Assembly (NCBI GenBank): GCA_013288885.1
Contig: JABDBA010000007.1
Coordinates: 41,425-105,424, forward strand
DNA: 64,000 nt
Direction of reading: 5' to 3'
Source of the DNA: Gammaproteobacteria bacterium
GTDB lineage: Bacteria; Pseudomonadota; Gammaproteobacteria; JABDBA01
Shown: positions 9,795 through 20,212 of the stretch, piece after piece
Position numbering within the stretch: the first letter of the stretch is position 1
Layout: each line of letters opens with the position of its first letter
The notes under the pieces: generated by a model
Database searches by the model: none
Seen by the model: only the letters and a program-made list of their open reading frames with translations
What the model was told of the DNA's origin: nothing
Made by a program: the position numbers and the translations under genes

Positions 9795-11798
9795 ATGGAA
9801 AATGATAAACCGCTGATTGCGCCGGAACAATCGTTGCCAGAAATTACTATTAAAGTAATTATCATCGCCATTTTACTCGCTATTATCTTAGCTGCTTCGA
9901 ATACTTATCTGGCACTTAAGATCGGTATTTTGACTTCGGCTTCAATTCCCGCAGCCGTATTATCGATGGGGATTTTACGCTTATTTAAACGATCGAATAT
10001 TTTAGAAAACAATTTAATCCAAACCGCTGCATCTGCTGGTGAAGCGGTTGCAGGTGGTATTGTTTATACTATCCCTGCGTTAATCATTATTCATTATTGG
10101 GATCATTTTAGATATTGGGAAAATTTTTTTATTGCCTTATGCGGGGGCATGCTCGGTATTTTATTTTCTATCCCGTTGCGTCGGGTGTTAATGACTGCAA
10201 AACATTTAAAATTTCCAGAGGGCAGGGCGATCGCCGAAGTATTGCACATGGGCATGAAACAGCAATTTGGTTTTAAAGAAATGTTGTGGGGTGGTTCGGT
10301 GGGTGCTTTATTAGAATTAGCGCAAACCGGTTTAAAAATCATGGCCAATAGTTTTCAAGCCTGGTTTTCAGTTGGCAGTACCGTGTTAGGTTTTGGTGGT
10401 GGATTTTCAGCCACGTTAATCGGTGCAGGTTATCTGATGAGTTTTAATGTGGCATTGAGTTTATTAATCGGTGCAGTGCTTGCTTGGGGCATCGGGTTGC
10501 CGATTTTCAGTACACTAATGAATTCTACCGCTCATAGCATTAGCCCTACCCAAACCATTATTGCTGCTTATAGCGGTGATATGCATTTCATCGGGGTCGG
10601 TGCAATGTTAGTGGCAGGCTTATGGACCTTATTAGGTTTATTCAAACCCTTTGCCGAAAGTTTAAAATTGTCATTTCAGGCGGCGCTGGATAAAAATAAT
10701 CGTTATAAACTATTACGCACTGAGCGCGATATTCCTATTAATTATGTATTAAAAGGGATTATTGTAACCTTTGTGATTACCTATTTTGTATTCCAGCATT
10801 CTTTTGATTTTTCAGTTTTTAACGTTCCCAATTTATGGCAACCACCACTAATTTTATTGGCATTATTATATGTATTAGTCGCTGGTTTTTTGATGGTGGT
10901 GATCTGTGCTTATTTTTCTGGCTTAGTGGGTGTGACTGCCAGCCCAGGTTCTGCCGTAGTGATAGCCGGTATGTTGTTAGCGGCATTAATTATTCGATCT
11001 TTATTGGCATTTCACCCCAGCCCACTGACAGAAACCATATTATTACATGCAGCGGCCATTACGATTATTGTTGGCGGTGTGATAACCGGCGCTGCCTGCA
11101 TTGCCAATGATAATATCCAAGATCTTAAAGTAGGGCATTTGATCGGCGCTACGCCTTGGAAGCAGCAGCTAATGCTGATGTTAGGTGCAATTATTGCTGC
11201 TGCGGTTATACCTCCGATTATGAATATGTTATTTAACGCTTATGGTATTGGTGGGGTATTTCCACATGCGGGGATGGATGCTAGCCAAACTTTAGCAGCG
11301 CCTCCGGCAGCGGCGATGGCGGGCATCACGCAAGGTGTATTTAATCACGATATTCCTTGGCCCATGGTTGGCATCGGCGCTGGGGTGGTGGTGCTTTGTA
11401 TTTTGGCCAACCGTTTATTTAGCAAGCACGGGCATGAGCTTTCGATTCTGGCATTGGCCATTGGTATTTATCTACCCTTAACTTCTTCAGTGCCGTTATT
11501 TATCGGTGGCCTGTTTGCTTTGATAACCAAAATGGCCTTATGCAAAAAGGAAGGGGCATCTTTGGATAAGACGCTAGCTAACCAGAAGCTTCAACGCGGT
11601 TTATTGCTGGCTTGTGGCTTGGTAGCAGGCGCGGCCTTAATGGATGTGCTATTAGCCATTCCTATGTCTTTAGCGCATAACCCCGACGTATTAGCCATCA
11701 TGCCCGCAGGCTGGTCAGGCCTAGCGACCTTACTGGGTGCGCTTAGTGTACTTGGGTTGGGGCTGTGGTTTTATCGGGTAGTCACTAAACCTTATTGA
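9795..11798 (+). CDS. OPT-family oligopeptide transporter
   Basis: Polytopic inner-membrane transporter of the OPT superfamily (bacterial peptide or metal-chelate type). 667 residues, matching the bacterial branch. Hydrophobic segments run almost throughout. The first membrane segment begins near residue 20 and is followed by NTYLALKIGILTSASIPAAV, the conserved OPT N-terminal motif. GVTASPGSAVVIAGMLLAAL lies near residue 380, and CIANDNIQDLKVGHLIGATP near residue 436 is another typical OPT loop. The substrate cannot be read from sequence; di- or oligopeptides are likely by family. It starts 10 bases after the YciI-like gene with only a weak ribosome site, which suggests translational coupling. 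Confidence 0.92.
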   Translation: MENDKPLIAPEQSLPEITIKVIIIAILLAIILAASNTYLALKIGILTSASIPAAVLSMGILRLFKRSNILENNLIQTAASAGEAVAGGIVYTIPALIIIHYWDHFRYWENFFIALCGGMLGILFSIPLRRVLMTAKHLKFPEGRAIAEVLHMGMKQQFGFKEMLWGGSVGALLELAQTGLKIMANSFQAWFSVGSTVLGFGGGFSATLIGAGYLMSFNVALSLLIGAVLAWGIGLPIFSTLMNSTAHSISPTQTIIAAYSGDMHFIGVGAMLVAGLWTLLGLFKPFAESLKLSFQAALDKNNRYKLLRTERDIPINYVLKGIIVTFVITYFVFQHSFDFSVFNVPNLWQPPLILLALLYVLVAGFLMVVICAYFSGLVGVTASPGSAVVIAGMLLAALIIRSLLAFHPSPLTETILLHAAAITIIVGGVITGAACIANDNIQDLKVGHLIGATPWKQQLMLMLGAIIAAAVIPPIMNMLFNAYGIGGVFPHAGMDASQTLAAPPAAAMAGITQGVFNHDIPWPMVGIGAGVVVLCILANRLFSKHGHELSILALAIGIYLPLTSSVPLFIGGLFALITKMALCKKEGASLDKTLANQKLQRGLLLACGLVAGAALMDVLLAIPMSLAHNPDVLAIMPAGWSGLATLLGALSVLGLGLWFYRVVTKPY

Positions 11799-11803
11799 TC
11801 AGC

Positions 11804-11831
11804 TTGCACTTCGGCTATAAAAAGGTATTAT
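11804..11831 (+). promoter_or_regulatory. Promoter of tRNA-Lys
   Basis: TTGCAC (11804-11809), a 16-bp spacer and TATTAT (11826-11831). This would start transcription about 7 bases before the mature tRNA-Lys 5' end. The spacing suits a stable-RNA promoter. Confidence 0.6.
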
Positions 11832-11845
11832 ATGCAGTCTCCCAG

Positions 11846-11921
11846 GGGCCGTTAGCTCAGTTGGTAGAGCAGCGGACTTTTAATCCGTTGGTCGATGGTT
11901 CGAATCCATCACGGCCCACCA
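11846..11921 (+). tRNA. tRNA-Lys (anticodon UUU)
   Basis: Full cloverleaf with encoded CCA. The acceptor stem GGGCCGT pairs with ACGGCCC. The D-arm is GCTCAGTTGGTAGAGC. The anticodon stem GCGGA/TCCGT encloses the loop CTTTTAA (anticodon TTT). The T-arm contains GGTTCGAATCC, and CCA is at 11919-11921. It is 76 bases including CCA and stands alone between the OPT transporter and the convergent glucan synthase. Confidence 0.98.
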
Positions 11922-11927
11922 AAAAAC

Positions 11928-14900
11928 CTAGGTCATCAAAGCCACAACCACCCGATGCACCTGCTGATCATCTACCAGTGGAATATAATCCACATCTAAC
12001 GCAACGCCGTCTAGAGTAATTTTTGCTAGCTCAGGTGTTCGAGAAATAGTTATCTGATACAAGGTTGTGCCAAAATGGTAATCTAGATTAAAGCCTTCCC
12101 AATCATTAGGTAAGCAAGGTGTGAAATGTAATTGCTTGTCGTGTAAATGTAACCCGAGCAGTGATTCAGTAATCAGGCGATACATCCAACCGGCAGAACC
12201 GGTGTACCAACTCCAACCACCACGACCGACGTGGGGTGCAACACTATAAACATCGGCTGCAATAACATAAGGCTCGATTTTATAAATATCAATCTCAGCG
12301 GATGTTCGCCCATGATTGATGGGATTAATCAAATTAAAAAGCGACCATGCCAATTGATTTTCACCCAACGTTGCAAAAGCCATAATTGCCCAAACTGCCG
12401 CATGAGTGTACTGACCACCGTTTTCACGCACACCCGGCACATAACCTTTGATATAGCCAGGATTAAGCGAAGAGTGATCGAAAGGCGGAGTGAGCAATTG
12501 GATCAACGCATCATCATTTTGTACTAGATAATGATTCAGTGCGCCCATCGCTTGTTTTGCACGCTCTGGTTTCGCCGCGCCCGATAACACCGACCAACTT
12601 TGCGCAATGGAATCGATTTGACACTCTACATTACTGGTTGATCCTAGTGGTGTGCCATCATCGAAATAAGCCCGACGATACCAAGCACCATCCCAGCCAT
12701 TATTTTCGAGTTGTAGTTGCAATGTTTTACTCGCGTCATTACATGTATCGGCAAATTTTGTATCACCATATTGCTGTGCTAGTTTTGCAAAACGAATAAG
12801 TATATTGTAGAGAAAAAATCCAAGCCAAATACTTTCACCACGCCCATGAATACCTACTAAATTCATACCGTCATTCCAATCGCCGGATCCCATTAATGGC
12901 AAACCGTGTTCGCCAAATTGTAAACCATGCAGAATGGCACGCACACCATGTTGATATAAACTGGCACTTTCACCGATAGTCGGTAAATCATAATAAGATT
13001 CTTCATCTGCGTTGAGTGGGCGCCCTTGCAGAAACACGACCGATTCATCAAGCACGCTAATATCGCCGGTACATTCTACATAACGACAAATAGCAAACGG
13101 TAACCATAGATAATCATCAGAACAGCGGCTGCGTAAACCACGGCCCGAAGGTGGATGCCACCAATGTTGCACATCGCCTTCTGTAAATTGATGTGCGGCG
13201 CTCAACAATAAATGCGCACGAAAAAGTTGTGGTTCTGCATGTACTAATGCCATTACATCTTGCAGTTGATCGCGAAAACCAAAAGCACCACCCGATTGAT
13301 AATAACCGCTACGTCCCCATATGCGGCACGATAAAGTTTGATATAATAACCAGCCATTAGCTAGCACATTAACAGCCAGATCAGGCGTTTTTATTTGTAC
13401 GGTACTCAGAGTGCGTTGCCAATATTGACGAATATTGATTAAAGCATCTTGTGCCGCAACTGGGCCGCGAAAGCGATGTATCAACATTTCCGCTTCTTCG
13501 GTATTGTGTCCCGCGCCGAGGGTGAATACGAGTTCGCGTGTTTGTCCTTGTGCTAATTCAAAGGTTAATTGAATGACACTGCAAGGATCTAATCCCGCAC
13601 CCACACGGCCAGATAACCGGCTGCGCGTCATTGCAGCGGGATGTTGATAAGAGCCATTGCGACCAAGAAACTCGACGCGATCACAGGTCACGCTGCGCAT
13701 GGTTGGGTTTAATCTTGAAGTAGTTGCATTAAAAAATGCAGTTCGTTCACCAAATTCGGTGTTGTAACGATTGCGTGCCAACAGCGCACCACTGGCTGCA
13801 ATTTCGGTGACAACATGCATGGCGTTTTTAGAACGCAGATCACCTAATACCCATTCGATATAACCAGTAGCAGATAAATGACGTTGTTGATTTGAATCGT
13901 TACGCACTTTTAATACAGCAAATTTAACCGCAGCATCTATGGCAACATACATCCAAAGTTCAGAATGAATGCCATCTTCAATATGTTCAAATACGCTATA
14001 ACCAAAACCATGGCGGATTTCATATTCACCATAACCACGGCACGGGAGTGGGGTAGGCGACCAATATTTCCCCGTTTCTTCATCACGCAAATAAAACATT
14101 TCACCGGCAGAATCTTGCACGGGATCATTCTCCCATGGGGTTAGCCGAAATTCGTGCGCATTTTCAGTCCAGGTATAAGCTTGACCGCTTTCAGATACCA
14201 GTGTGCCAAAAGTGGAATTAGCTAATACATTAATCCATGGCGCTGGTGTGTTTTTACCTTTGCCGAGTACGATAACATATTCACTACCATCAGCAGTAAA
14301 ACCACCTAAACCATTAAAGAAAAGCAAATTACGCAATGGTTTATTCAATGATTGCGCAGAAACATGCTGCCTCGGTGATGCTACCAAGCGCGGTATGATC
14401 GGCAATCGTGGCGGCGACCGATCAAGTTGTTCTGCTAACGTGCCAAATTTATCGCAGAGAATCACGTGTGCCACGGATTGTAACAGTATGCGATCTTCAG
14501 CTGGCATCTGATCGGCAACCCGTAAAAAAATTCCGCCAGCGCGATCGGTCACGTTGATGGTGATACCGCTGCTCATCATGCTTATTATTTGATCTTGCAG
14601 TGCTTGTCGATAGCTAACTGCTTCTTGATTTAAAATAACCAGATCAACGGCCAAACCTTTTTGCCGCCAATAAGAATGTGCTTGCACTAATTGTCGCACC
14701 AGATCGATGTTAGCTAGTTCTTCAAGGTACAACAACACGATGGGTAAATCACCCGAAATAGAATAACCCCATAATCCAGATTGCCCACGTTGATTGCTAG
14801 CAATAATATCGGATGCGGCGCGATGAGTGCGATTACTATAAAGAATTGAGCCAGCGAGTTTGGTATAAAGCTGTGCATCTGTTTCAGAAATATTAAGTTG

Positions 14901-17900
14901 ACGCAATAACACTTGCCCATGCGTCCAAGATAATCCAAAGACACGGTTTGCTAAGCGTCGATCGCGGTATTTTTCGATTAGGGCAATACACTGTTCACGT
15001 GTTTCTGTCACGCCAGTTACTAGATCGAGTGTGATCGATTCACCTGGCTTTAGTTTTAATTGACAACGAATCGCAATAATGGGATCTAACACGGCACCGG
15101 CTGTATTCGATAATGCCCCTGGTTCTGTCATCGCCTGTGGCGTGGCGAGTGTTTGTCCACGACCAATAAAGTTTTCGCGGTTGGTTTCAAAAGAAATAGG
15201 ATAAACTTCGTCATTATGTATCATCAGTAAATGATACATCCAAGGAGGGTGTTCTTGATCAGTGAGCGGTCGCCGGGTGGCTAAAATAGCTTGTTGCTGG
15301 AATAAGATTTCAGTTTCTACAAACAAATTACTGAAGGCAGGGTGATCTTGATCAGCCGCTTGTGGTGCTAAAACAATTTCACCATAGCTAGTAAATTCGA
15401 TGATGCGATGAATCGCTGAGTGGTTGTAAATGCGCATGCGGCGTAATTCAATATCATCTTCCGGCGATATTACGATTTCAGTGTGAGTATCGATTTCATA
15501 ATTACTGCGACTAAATTCAGCATGTCCTTCTGAAAAAACTACTTTATATTGATCAGGATGGCCTAACGTCGGTTGATAGTTAGTCGACCAGTAAGTGTCC
15601 ATATTAATATCACGCAGATAACCGTATAATCCTCGGTTATCACAAGTGCCATCTTCCCGCCAACGCGTTAAAGCCAGGTTTTTCCAACGACTATAACCAC
15701 TACCTGCTTGCGTCAGCATCACTTGATAACGTCCATTAGAAAGTAGTTGAACTTCAGGTGTTGCTGTATTAGGTTTATTAAATACGCGTATCGATGATTC
15801 CACATCGTTCGTGGTAGTGGTGGCAATTACAGAGTGGGTGATTTGTGAGTAAGTGGCAACCGGTTTAGGAACACGCTCTTGTAGCAAGAGAAGAGTGGCT
15901 TGAAATAACGGATCAGCCATAAAACGTTTTTGCATCGGTTGTTGGTGTAATAGCGAAGACAATGCTAAGAAACTCATCCCTTGGTGATGTGTCATGAACG
16001 AACGCACCAATGCACTGGTTTTACTGCGTGGTAATCGCACGGCGGTATAATCAATGGCTTCATAAAAGCCAAATCGACCTATAGCTCCTGCATTAGCCAA
16101 GCGCTGTAGATTTTCACACGCTGCTTCAGGTGCGATCATTAATGCCATAATGCTCGCATAAGGTGCTATCACTAAGTCTTCCGCCAAACCACGTTTTAGC
16201 CCTAATCCTGGCACACCAAAGGCACGGTATTGATAATTTAAATGGGCATCTACTGTATTATAACCTGATTCAGAAATTCCCCATGGCACACCACGTTGTT
16301 TACCATAATCTATTTGTCGGTTAACGGCGGTGCGGCAGGTTTGATCTAATAACGTGTCTTCGTAAGAGGGCATTACCAGCAATGGCATCAAGTACTCGAA
16401 CATCGACCCACTCCACGAAACTAAAATAGGATCACCGCGACTTAAAGTTAATACTCGCCCTAGTGCAAACCAGCTTTCTTGCGGCAATTGTCCTTGCGCA
16501 ATTGCTACGAAATTAGTGAGACGTGCTTCAGATGAAAGCAGATCGTAATAACTACGATCACGTCGTTGCTCATCTACGTTATAACCGATTGCCAACAGAC
16601 GGCTGACCTTATCATACAGAAAATCAAATTCCATCTGCGATAATTCAAAAGCTTGTGCTGCTAACGCTTCAATGCGAATTTTTTCTGATACTGTAAAACC
16701 ATTACGTAGTGCCAGTAAACCTTGGCGCAAGGTTAATAAATGCCCAGCTAGGTTTCCGCTATCGACGGTAGAGATATAACGCGGTAGTAGCGGTTGCAGA
16801 GATTGAGTGTCATACCAGTTATAAAAATGTCCTTTATAACGGTCAAGCCGTGACATAGTTTGTAAGGTATTAGTCGTGCGTTCCAATAATTGCTCTAAAT
16901 TAATATAACTAAAATCATAAGCCGTTAAATTGGATAAGAGTGTCAAACCTATATTAGTAGGTGAAGTACGATGCGCCACTATTTCTCGGGGTGCTTCTTG
17001 ATAATTATCGGGTGGTAACCAATGATCTGCAGCGGTTACAAACGTTTCAAAAAAATTCCATGTTTTACGGGCAATCTCGTGTAAAAAACTGAGTTGTGCT
17101 GCAGTGAGTTTTATTTCGGCACGCACAAAAGGTCGACTGAGCCAGCGCGCGATCAGCGGTGATGCAAACCATAGTATCAGCAACGGAGCTGCAAAAAATA
17201 ATGATATGGGGCGAACTAAAACAAGAGTTGCAAATAGCGCAATTGCTGTGGCCGGGCCGATCCACATAGTATTTACCCATTGCCATTCTGTATCGCGAAA
17301 CTTACGGCCTGCTTGATCAGAGGGGACCCATTCCAGCAAATGACGATGCGAAAGCACAACACGCCAAAGTGTACATAATATCGCACAAAGGCTATACCAT
17401 GCCTCGTGTGGTAAACAGGTGAGATATAAAATTAATTGTGCAACACGCCAACGTACAACGCGCATGATGATGCTAAGGTGTTGGTGGAATAAAATATCAT
17501 TGGGTTTACGTACAAATTCAAGCATGGTAGCGAACGTTGTTGGCAACAACACAATGAGGAGAATAACACCGATCCAGAAACCGGTTGCAGGCAATAACAT
17601 CCAACTTAAACTGAATAAAATTATTAGTGCAATAGGAACCAGGCTACGCCGTAAATTGTCAAATAATTTCCAGCGTGATAATCCATTCAACCCAGGTGAG
17701 AATAACCAACCCATTAATTGCCAATCGCCTCGAATCCAACGGGTGCGACGGGTGGTATCTACCAAATAACTGCCAGGCGATTGTTCGTACAATGGTACAT
17801 CACTTAGCAGCCCAGATCTTAAATAGCAGCCTTCTAATAAATCGTGGCTAAGAATATGGTTTTCAGGAAAACGTTGTCCCAATGTTTGTTCGAACATATC

Positions 17901-20114
17901 AACATCATAAATACCTTTGCCGATAAAAGATCCTTCATCAAATAGATCTTGATAAACATTTGAAACAGTACGTGTGTAGGGGTCAATACCGGCCTCAGAT
18001 CCACAAAGTCTGGCATAGTGTGTTGCACCTGGGCTAGGTAATATTTCTGCAACACGTGGTTGCAAAATACCGTGTCCTTCTACTACACGCTGTAATACGG
18101 TATCATAGCGTGGTCGATTTAATGGGTGCGCCATAGTGCCGATAAATTCGCGTGCCGAATCGCGTGGCAATTGGGTGTCAGCATCTAATGTAATAACATA
18201 CTTGACGGTATTTAATATTTGCGTGTTACCTACAATAAGTGAAAAATAGGATTGTGCATTACCACGCAGCAATGCATTCAGGTCGGCTAGTTTTCCACGT
18301 TTGCGCTCATGGCCCATCCAAGCTTGTTCACCAGCGTTCCAGCGTCGTGGGCGATGGAATAAAAAAAAGATATCGCCAGATTCGCGCGGGTAACTTTTAT
18401 TCAGTGCTTCAATATTCTTTCGTGCTAAGGCTAGGAGGGTGGTATCATTATCACAATGTTCTTGCGGCGCATCATTAAAATCAGTCAACAGGGCGAAGTG
18501 CAGTGAATCATCGCGATTACCGAGAAAACGTACTTCTAACGCTTCAACCAACGATTCAATAACTGCTGGGTTACTCAACATGGCGGGTACTACAACTAAG
18601 GTACGATATTCAGCTGGAACACCTGCACTAAAATCCATTTTAGGTAGTGGGTGTGGCTTCACAATTAGCATTGTGAACCAATTAACTAATGACACAGCAA
18701 GTTGACTACTACACACTGCAATGATAAATCCAAAAAAAATCAGCCAAGCAAGAGACATTGTTAATTTATCTGCTTTGGATAATAGTGCGAAGGTCAAAGC
18801 AAAAGTGATTAATGTAATAAAACTTAGATAATAGGATAACGGATGTTGTCTGCACAAGCGGTGCAGTTTTTGAGAGAGAGAACAGCGTGCTACTATATTT
18901 TTTTCTAACTGCTGTAAGCCTGCGCCGATTAAGTAAAAACCTACGTGTTTGCGTCGATCGGTCGTCGCTGATTCGGCGAGTTGTATTGCTTGCAGGGTTA
19001 CTTCTTCTTCCGACCGCGAACTAGCGCGAGCTAAATGTTCAACTACATGGCGATAATTGTCGCGCGTTGCAAAATTCATTTTTTTATAATCACCAGCAGG
19101 GTCTTTACGTAATATATGTTCGACCACACTCATGTTTTCCACAAATTCGCGCCAATCGGTTGTACCTAAACGGCGCAAACCGGCAATGCTATTGCTTATG
19201 GAAACTTGATTAGCGGCTTGTTGTTGGTTTTCGGTTTGAATCAGTTGTTCGGTAGTGAGGCCATTTTCTGATAATTGTTGTTCAATCCAGGTCAATGGTA
19301 ATGCGAGTGCTGCACCGCGACCTTGCAACCGTCGTACTAACTCTGATACAAACGCACCTTGCATCGGTGGATCAGAACGTGCCATATCAGCAATCACTAA
19401 TATTAAATTTTTGGGATCCGATTCAGCCATTTCTGCCATACGATCCGCCCAATCATCAGCGAGATTTCGATCGTTCTGATCAGCAGCAATACGCACACTA
19501 ACGCGACGTAAATTTTCGATCAATGCTAACCGCAGCATAATAGGGATGGCCCATAATTCACCTAAGGTGAGGGTTGCTACCGTTTGATAAGCTGAAACGA
19601 AACGACTTAGTGTTTCTGGATCCCAGTGCCCATCACCATGAGCAATATTTTGCAGTGCAATATCATAAACGCGTGGATGGCCTTGTGAGAGGCCCTCTGC
19701 TAATTGCGGTAAACTTTTGCCATAGCCTTTTGGTAAATGATGTTTGGTGATGCGGATTTGTTCTTCGATTAAATAGAAATTATCGAGCAACCATTCGCTG
19801 GCAAGGGTGATACGATTTTTTTCGAGGGTTGTCTTTGCCAACAATTGGCAAGTTTCAATTAATGTTTCTTCGTTTTTTGCCAATCGTCCCAATAAAAGAT
19901 CGGCTGCTGGTTTTTGTGCTAATCGATGCGAAAGTGCCAGCGTTTTGCCATATCGCTCCATTTGGTCGGCATTAAATAACTCCGCTCTAAACGGCGGCTC
20001 AGTCTGCGTGCTAGCAACCGTTTTCTTGCTAAAACGATGCCACCAACGGCGCAGGCGAGTAATAAGATCTTTCCTTTTGCGTTTCAAGTTTTGTCCTTGT
20101 TTGATTGAGGCCAT
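11928..20114 (-). CDS. ndvB: Cyclic beta-1,2-glucan synthase (NdvB/ChvB/Cgs type)
   Basis: A giant inner-membrane enzyme of 2728 residues; rhizobial relatives are about 2830. It builds and cyclises beta-1,2-glucans from UDP-glucose. The order matches the family: a ~420-residue N-terminal part; a membrane segment near 427-470; a GT84 glycosyltransferase core with ITLDADTQLPRD near 643 and TRWIRGDWQ near 790; more membrane segments near 822-870 and 950-1000; a glycoamylase-type domain (IAPYASIMALMIAPEA near 1315, MTHHQGMSFLAL near 1376); carbohydrate-binding regions; and a C-terminal GH94 phosphorylase-like domain with the catalytic GSGDWNDGMN near 2405 and GGWSWYTGSAGWMYR near 2650. All key motifs are intact over one uninterrupted frame. 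No NdvA/Cgt exporter is in the window. In Brucella and rhizobia this polymer serves osmoadaptation and host interaction; its role here is unknown. Confidence 0.93.
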   Translation of the reverse strand: MASIKQGQNLKRKRKDLITRLRRWWHRFSKKTVASTQTEPPFRAELFNADQMERYGKTLALSHRLAQKPAADLLLGRLAKNEETLIETCQLLAKTTLEKNRITLASEWLLDNFYLIEEQIRITKHHLPKGYGKSLPQLAEGLSQGHPRVYDIALQNIAHGDGHWDPETLSRFVSAYQTVATLTLGELWAIPIMLRLALIENLRRVSVRIAADQNDRNLADDWADRMAEMAESDPKNLILVIADMARSDPPMQGAFVSELVRRLQGRGAALALPLTWIEQQLSENGLTTEQLIQTENQQQAANQVSISNSIAGLRRLGTTDWREFVENMSVVEHILRKDPAGDYKKMNFATRDNYRHVVEHLARASSRSEEEVTLQAIQLAESATTDRRKHVGFYLIGAGLQQLEKNIVARCSLSQKLHRLCRQHPLSYYLSFITLITFALTFALLSKADKLTMSLAWLIFFGFIIAVCSSQLAVSLVNWFTMLIVKPHPLPKMDFSAGVPAEYRTLVVVPAMLSNPAVIESLVEALEVRFLGNRDDSLHFALLTDFNDAPQEHCDNDTTLLALARKNIEALNKSYPRESGDIFFLFHRPRRWNAGEQAWMGHERKRGKLADLNALLRGNAQSYFSLIVGNTQILNTVKYVITLDADTQLPRDSAREFIGTMAHPLNRPRYDTVLQRVVEGHGILQPRVAEILPSPGATHYARLCGSEAGIDPYTRTVSNVYQDLFDEGSFIGKGIYDVDMFEQTLGQRFPENHILSHDLLEGCYLRSGLLSDVPLYEQSPGSYLVDTTRRTRWIRGDWQLMGWLFSPGLNGLSRWKLFDNLRRSLVPIALIILFSLSWMLLPATGFWIGVILLIVLLPTTFATMLEFVRKPNDILFHQHLSIIMRVVRWRVAQLILYLTCLPHEAWYSLCAILCTLWRVVLSHRHLLEWVPSDQAGRKFRDTEWQWVNTMWIGPATAIALFATLVLVRPISLFFAAPLLILWFASPLIARWLSRPFVRAEIKLTAAQLSFLHEIARKTWNFFETFVTAADHWLPPDNYQEAPREIVAHRTSPTNIGLTLLSNLTAYDFSYINLEQLLERTTNTLQTMSRLDRYKGHFYNWYDTQSLQPLLPRYISTVDSGNLAGHLLTLRQGLLALRNGFTVSEKIRIEALAAQAFELSQMEFDFLYDKVSRLLAIGYNVDEQRRDRSYYDLLSSEARLTNFVAIAQGQLPQESWFALGRVLTLSRGDPILVSWSGSMFEYLMPLLVMPSYEDTLLDQTCRTAVNRQIDYGKQRGVPWGISESGYNTVDAHLNYQYRAFGVPGLGLKRGLAEDLVIAPYASIMALMIAPEAACENLQRLANAGAIGRFGFYEAIDYTAVRLPRSKTSALVRSFMTHHQGMSFLALSSLLHQQPMQKRFMADPLFQATLLLLQERVPKPVATYSQITHSVIATTTTNDVESSIRVFNKPNTATPEVQLLSNGRYQVMLTQAGSGYSRWKNLALTRWREDGTCDNRGLYGYLRDINMDTYWSTNYQPTLGHPDQYKVVFSEGHAEFSRSNYEIDTHTEIVISPEDDIELRRMRIYNHSAIHRIIEFTSYGEIVLAPQAADQDHPAFSNLFVETEILFQQQAILATRRPLTDQEHPPWMYHLLMIHNDEVYPISFETNRENFIGRGQTLATPQAMTEPGALSNTAGAVLDPIIAIRCQLKLKPGESITLDLVTGVTETREQCIALIEKYRDRRLANRVFGLSWTHGQVLLRQLNISETDAQLYTKLAGSILYSNRTHRAASDIIASNQRGQSGLWGYSISGDLPIVLLYLEELANIDLVRQLVQAHSYWRQKGLAVDLVILNQEAVSYRQALQDQIISMMSSGITINVTDRAGGIFLRVADQMPAEDRILLQSVAHVILCDKFGTLAEQLDRSPPRLPIIPRLVASPRQHVSAQSLNKPLRNLLFFNGLGGFTADGSEYVIVLGKGKNTPAPWINVLANSTFGTLVSESGQAYTWTENAHEFRLTPWENDPVQDSAGEMFYLRDEETGKYWSPTPLPCRGYGEYEIRHGFGYSVFEHIEDGIHSELWMYVAIDAAVKFAVLKVRNDSNQQRHLSATGYIEWVLGDLRSKNAMHVVTEIAASGALLARNRYNTEFGERTAFFNATTSRLNPTMRSVTCDRVEFLGRNGSYQHPAAMTRSRLSGRVGAGLDPCSVIQLTFELAQGQTRELVFTLGAGHNTEEAEMLIHRFRGPVAAQDALINIRQYWQRTLSTVQIKTPDLAVNVLANGWLLYQTLSCRIWGRSGYYQSGGAFGFRDQLQDVMALVHAEPQLFRAHLLLSAAHQFTEGDVQHWWHPPSGRGLRSRCSDDYLWLPFAICRYVECTGDISVLDESVVFLQGRPLNADEESYYDLPTIGESASLYQHGVRAILHGLQFGEHGLPLMGSGDWNDGMNLVGIHGRGESIWLGFFLYNILIRFAKLAQQYGDTKFADTCNDASKTLQLQLENNGWDGAWYRRAYFDDGTPLGSTSNVECQIDSIAQSWSVLSGAAKPERAKQAMGALNHYLVQNDDALIQLLTPPFDHSSLNPGYIKGYVPGVRENGGQYTHAAVWAIMAFATLGENQLAWSLFNLINPINHGRTSAEIDIYKIEPYVIAADVYSVAPHVGRGGWSWYTGSAGWMYRLITESLLGLHLHDKQLHFTPCLPNDWEGFNLDYHFGTTLYQITISRTPELAKITLDGVALDVDYIPLVDDQQVHRVVVALMT

Positions 20115-20118
20115 TAAC

Positions 20119-20151
20119 TAATATAAGTATTTTAGCAGATAATATAAGTAT
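20119..20151. repeat. Two 12-bp direct repeats upstream of ndvB
   Basis: TAATATAAGTAT occurs at 20119-20130 and again, identical, at 20140-20151. The offset is 21 bp, two helical turns, immediately upstream of the glucan synthase start. Such phased repeats often mark regulator binding sites. They may also contain the -10 of the leftward promoter (TATATT on the minus strand). Confidence 0.5.
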
Positions 20152-20170
20152 GTACCCCATCCATTTTAAG

Positions 20171-20199
20171 TTGCATAAATACTAGCGGTTTAGTATAAT
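20171..20199 (+). promoter_or_regulatory. Promoter of AAA ATPase gene
   Basis: TTGCAT (20171-20176), 17-bp spacer, TATAAT (20194-20199): a near-consensus sigma-70 promoter 37 bases upstream of the ATPase start codon. Confidence 0.7.
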
Positions 20200-20212
20200 T
20201 AAGAATTCTTAA
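20199..20212. promoter_or_regulatory. Perfect palindrome at the ATPase transcription start, candidate operator
   Basis: TTAAGAATTCTTAA is a perfect 14-bp palindrome that begins on the last base of the -10 box, so it covers the expected transcription start. TTAAGA recurs at 20218-20223 and 20228-20233. A repressor bound here would block transcription. The ATPase's own C-terminal helix-turn-helix region is one candidate binder. Confidence 0.5.

Noticed and set aside
11928..20114. Long plus-strand frames inside the glucan synthase gene as genes
   Set aside because: They are short antisense shadows without ribosome sites or recognisable domains, while the minus-strand frame is continuous with clear motifs.
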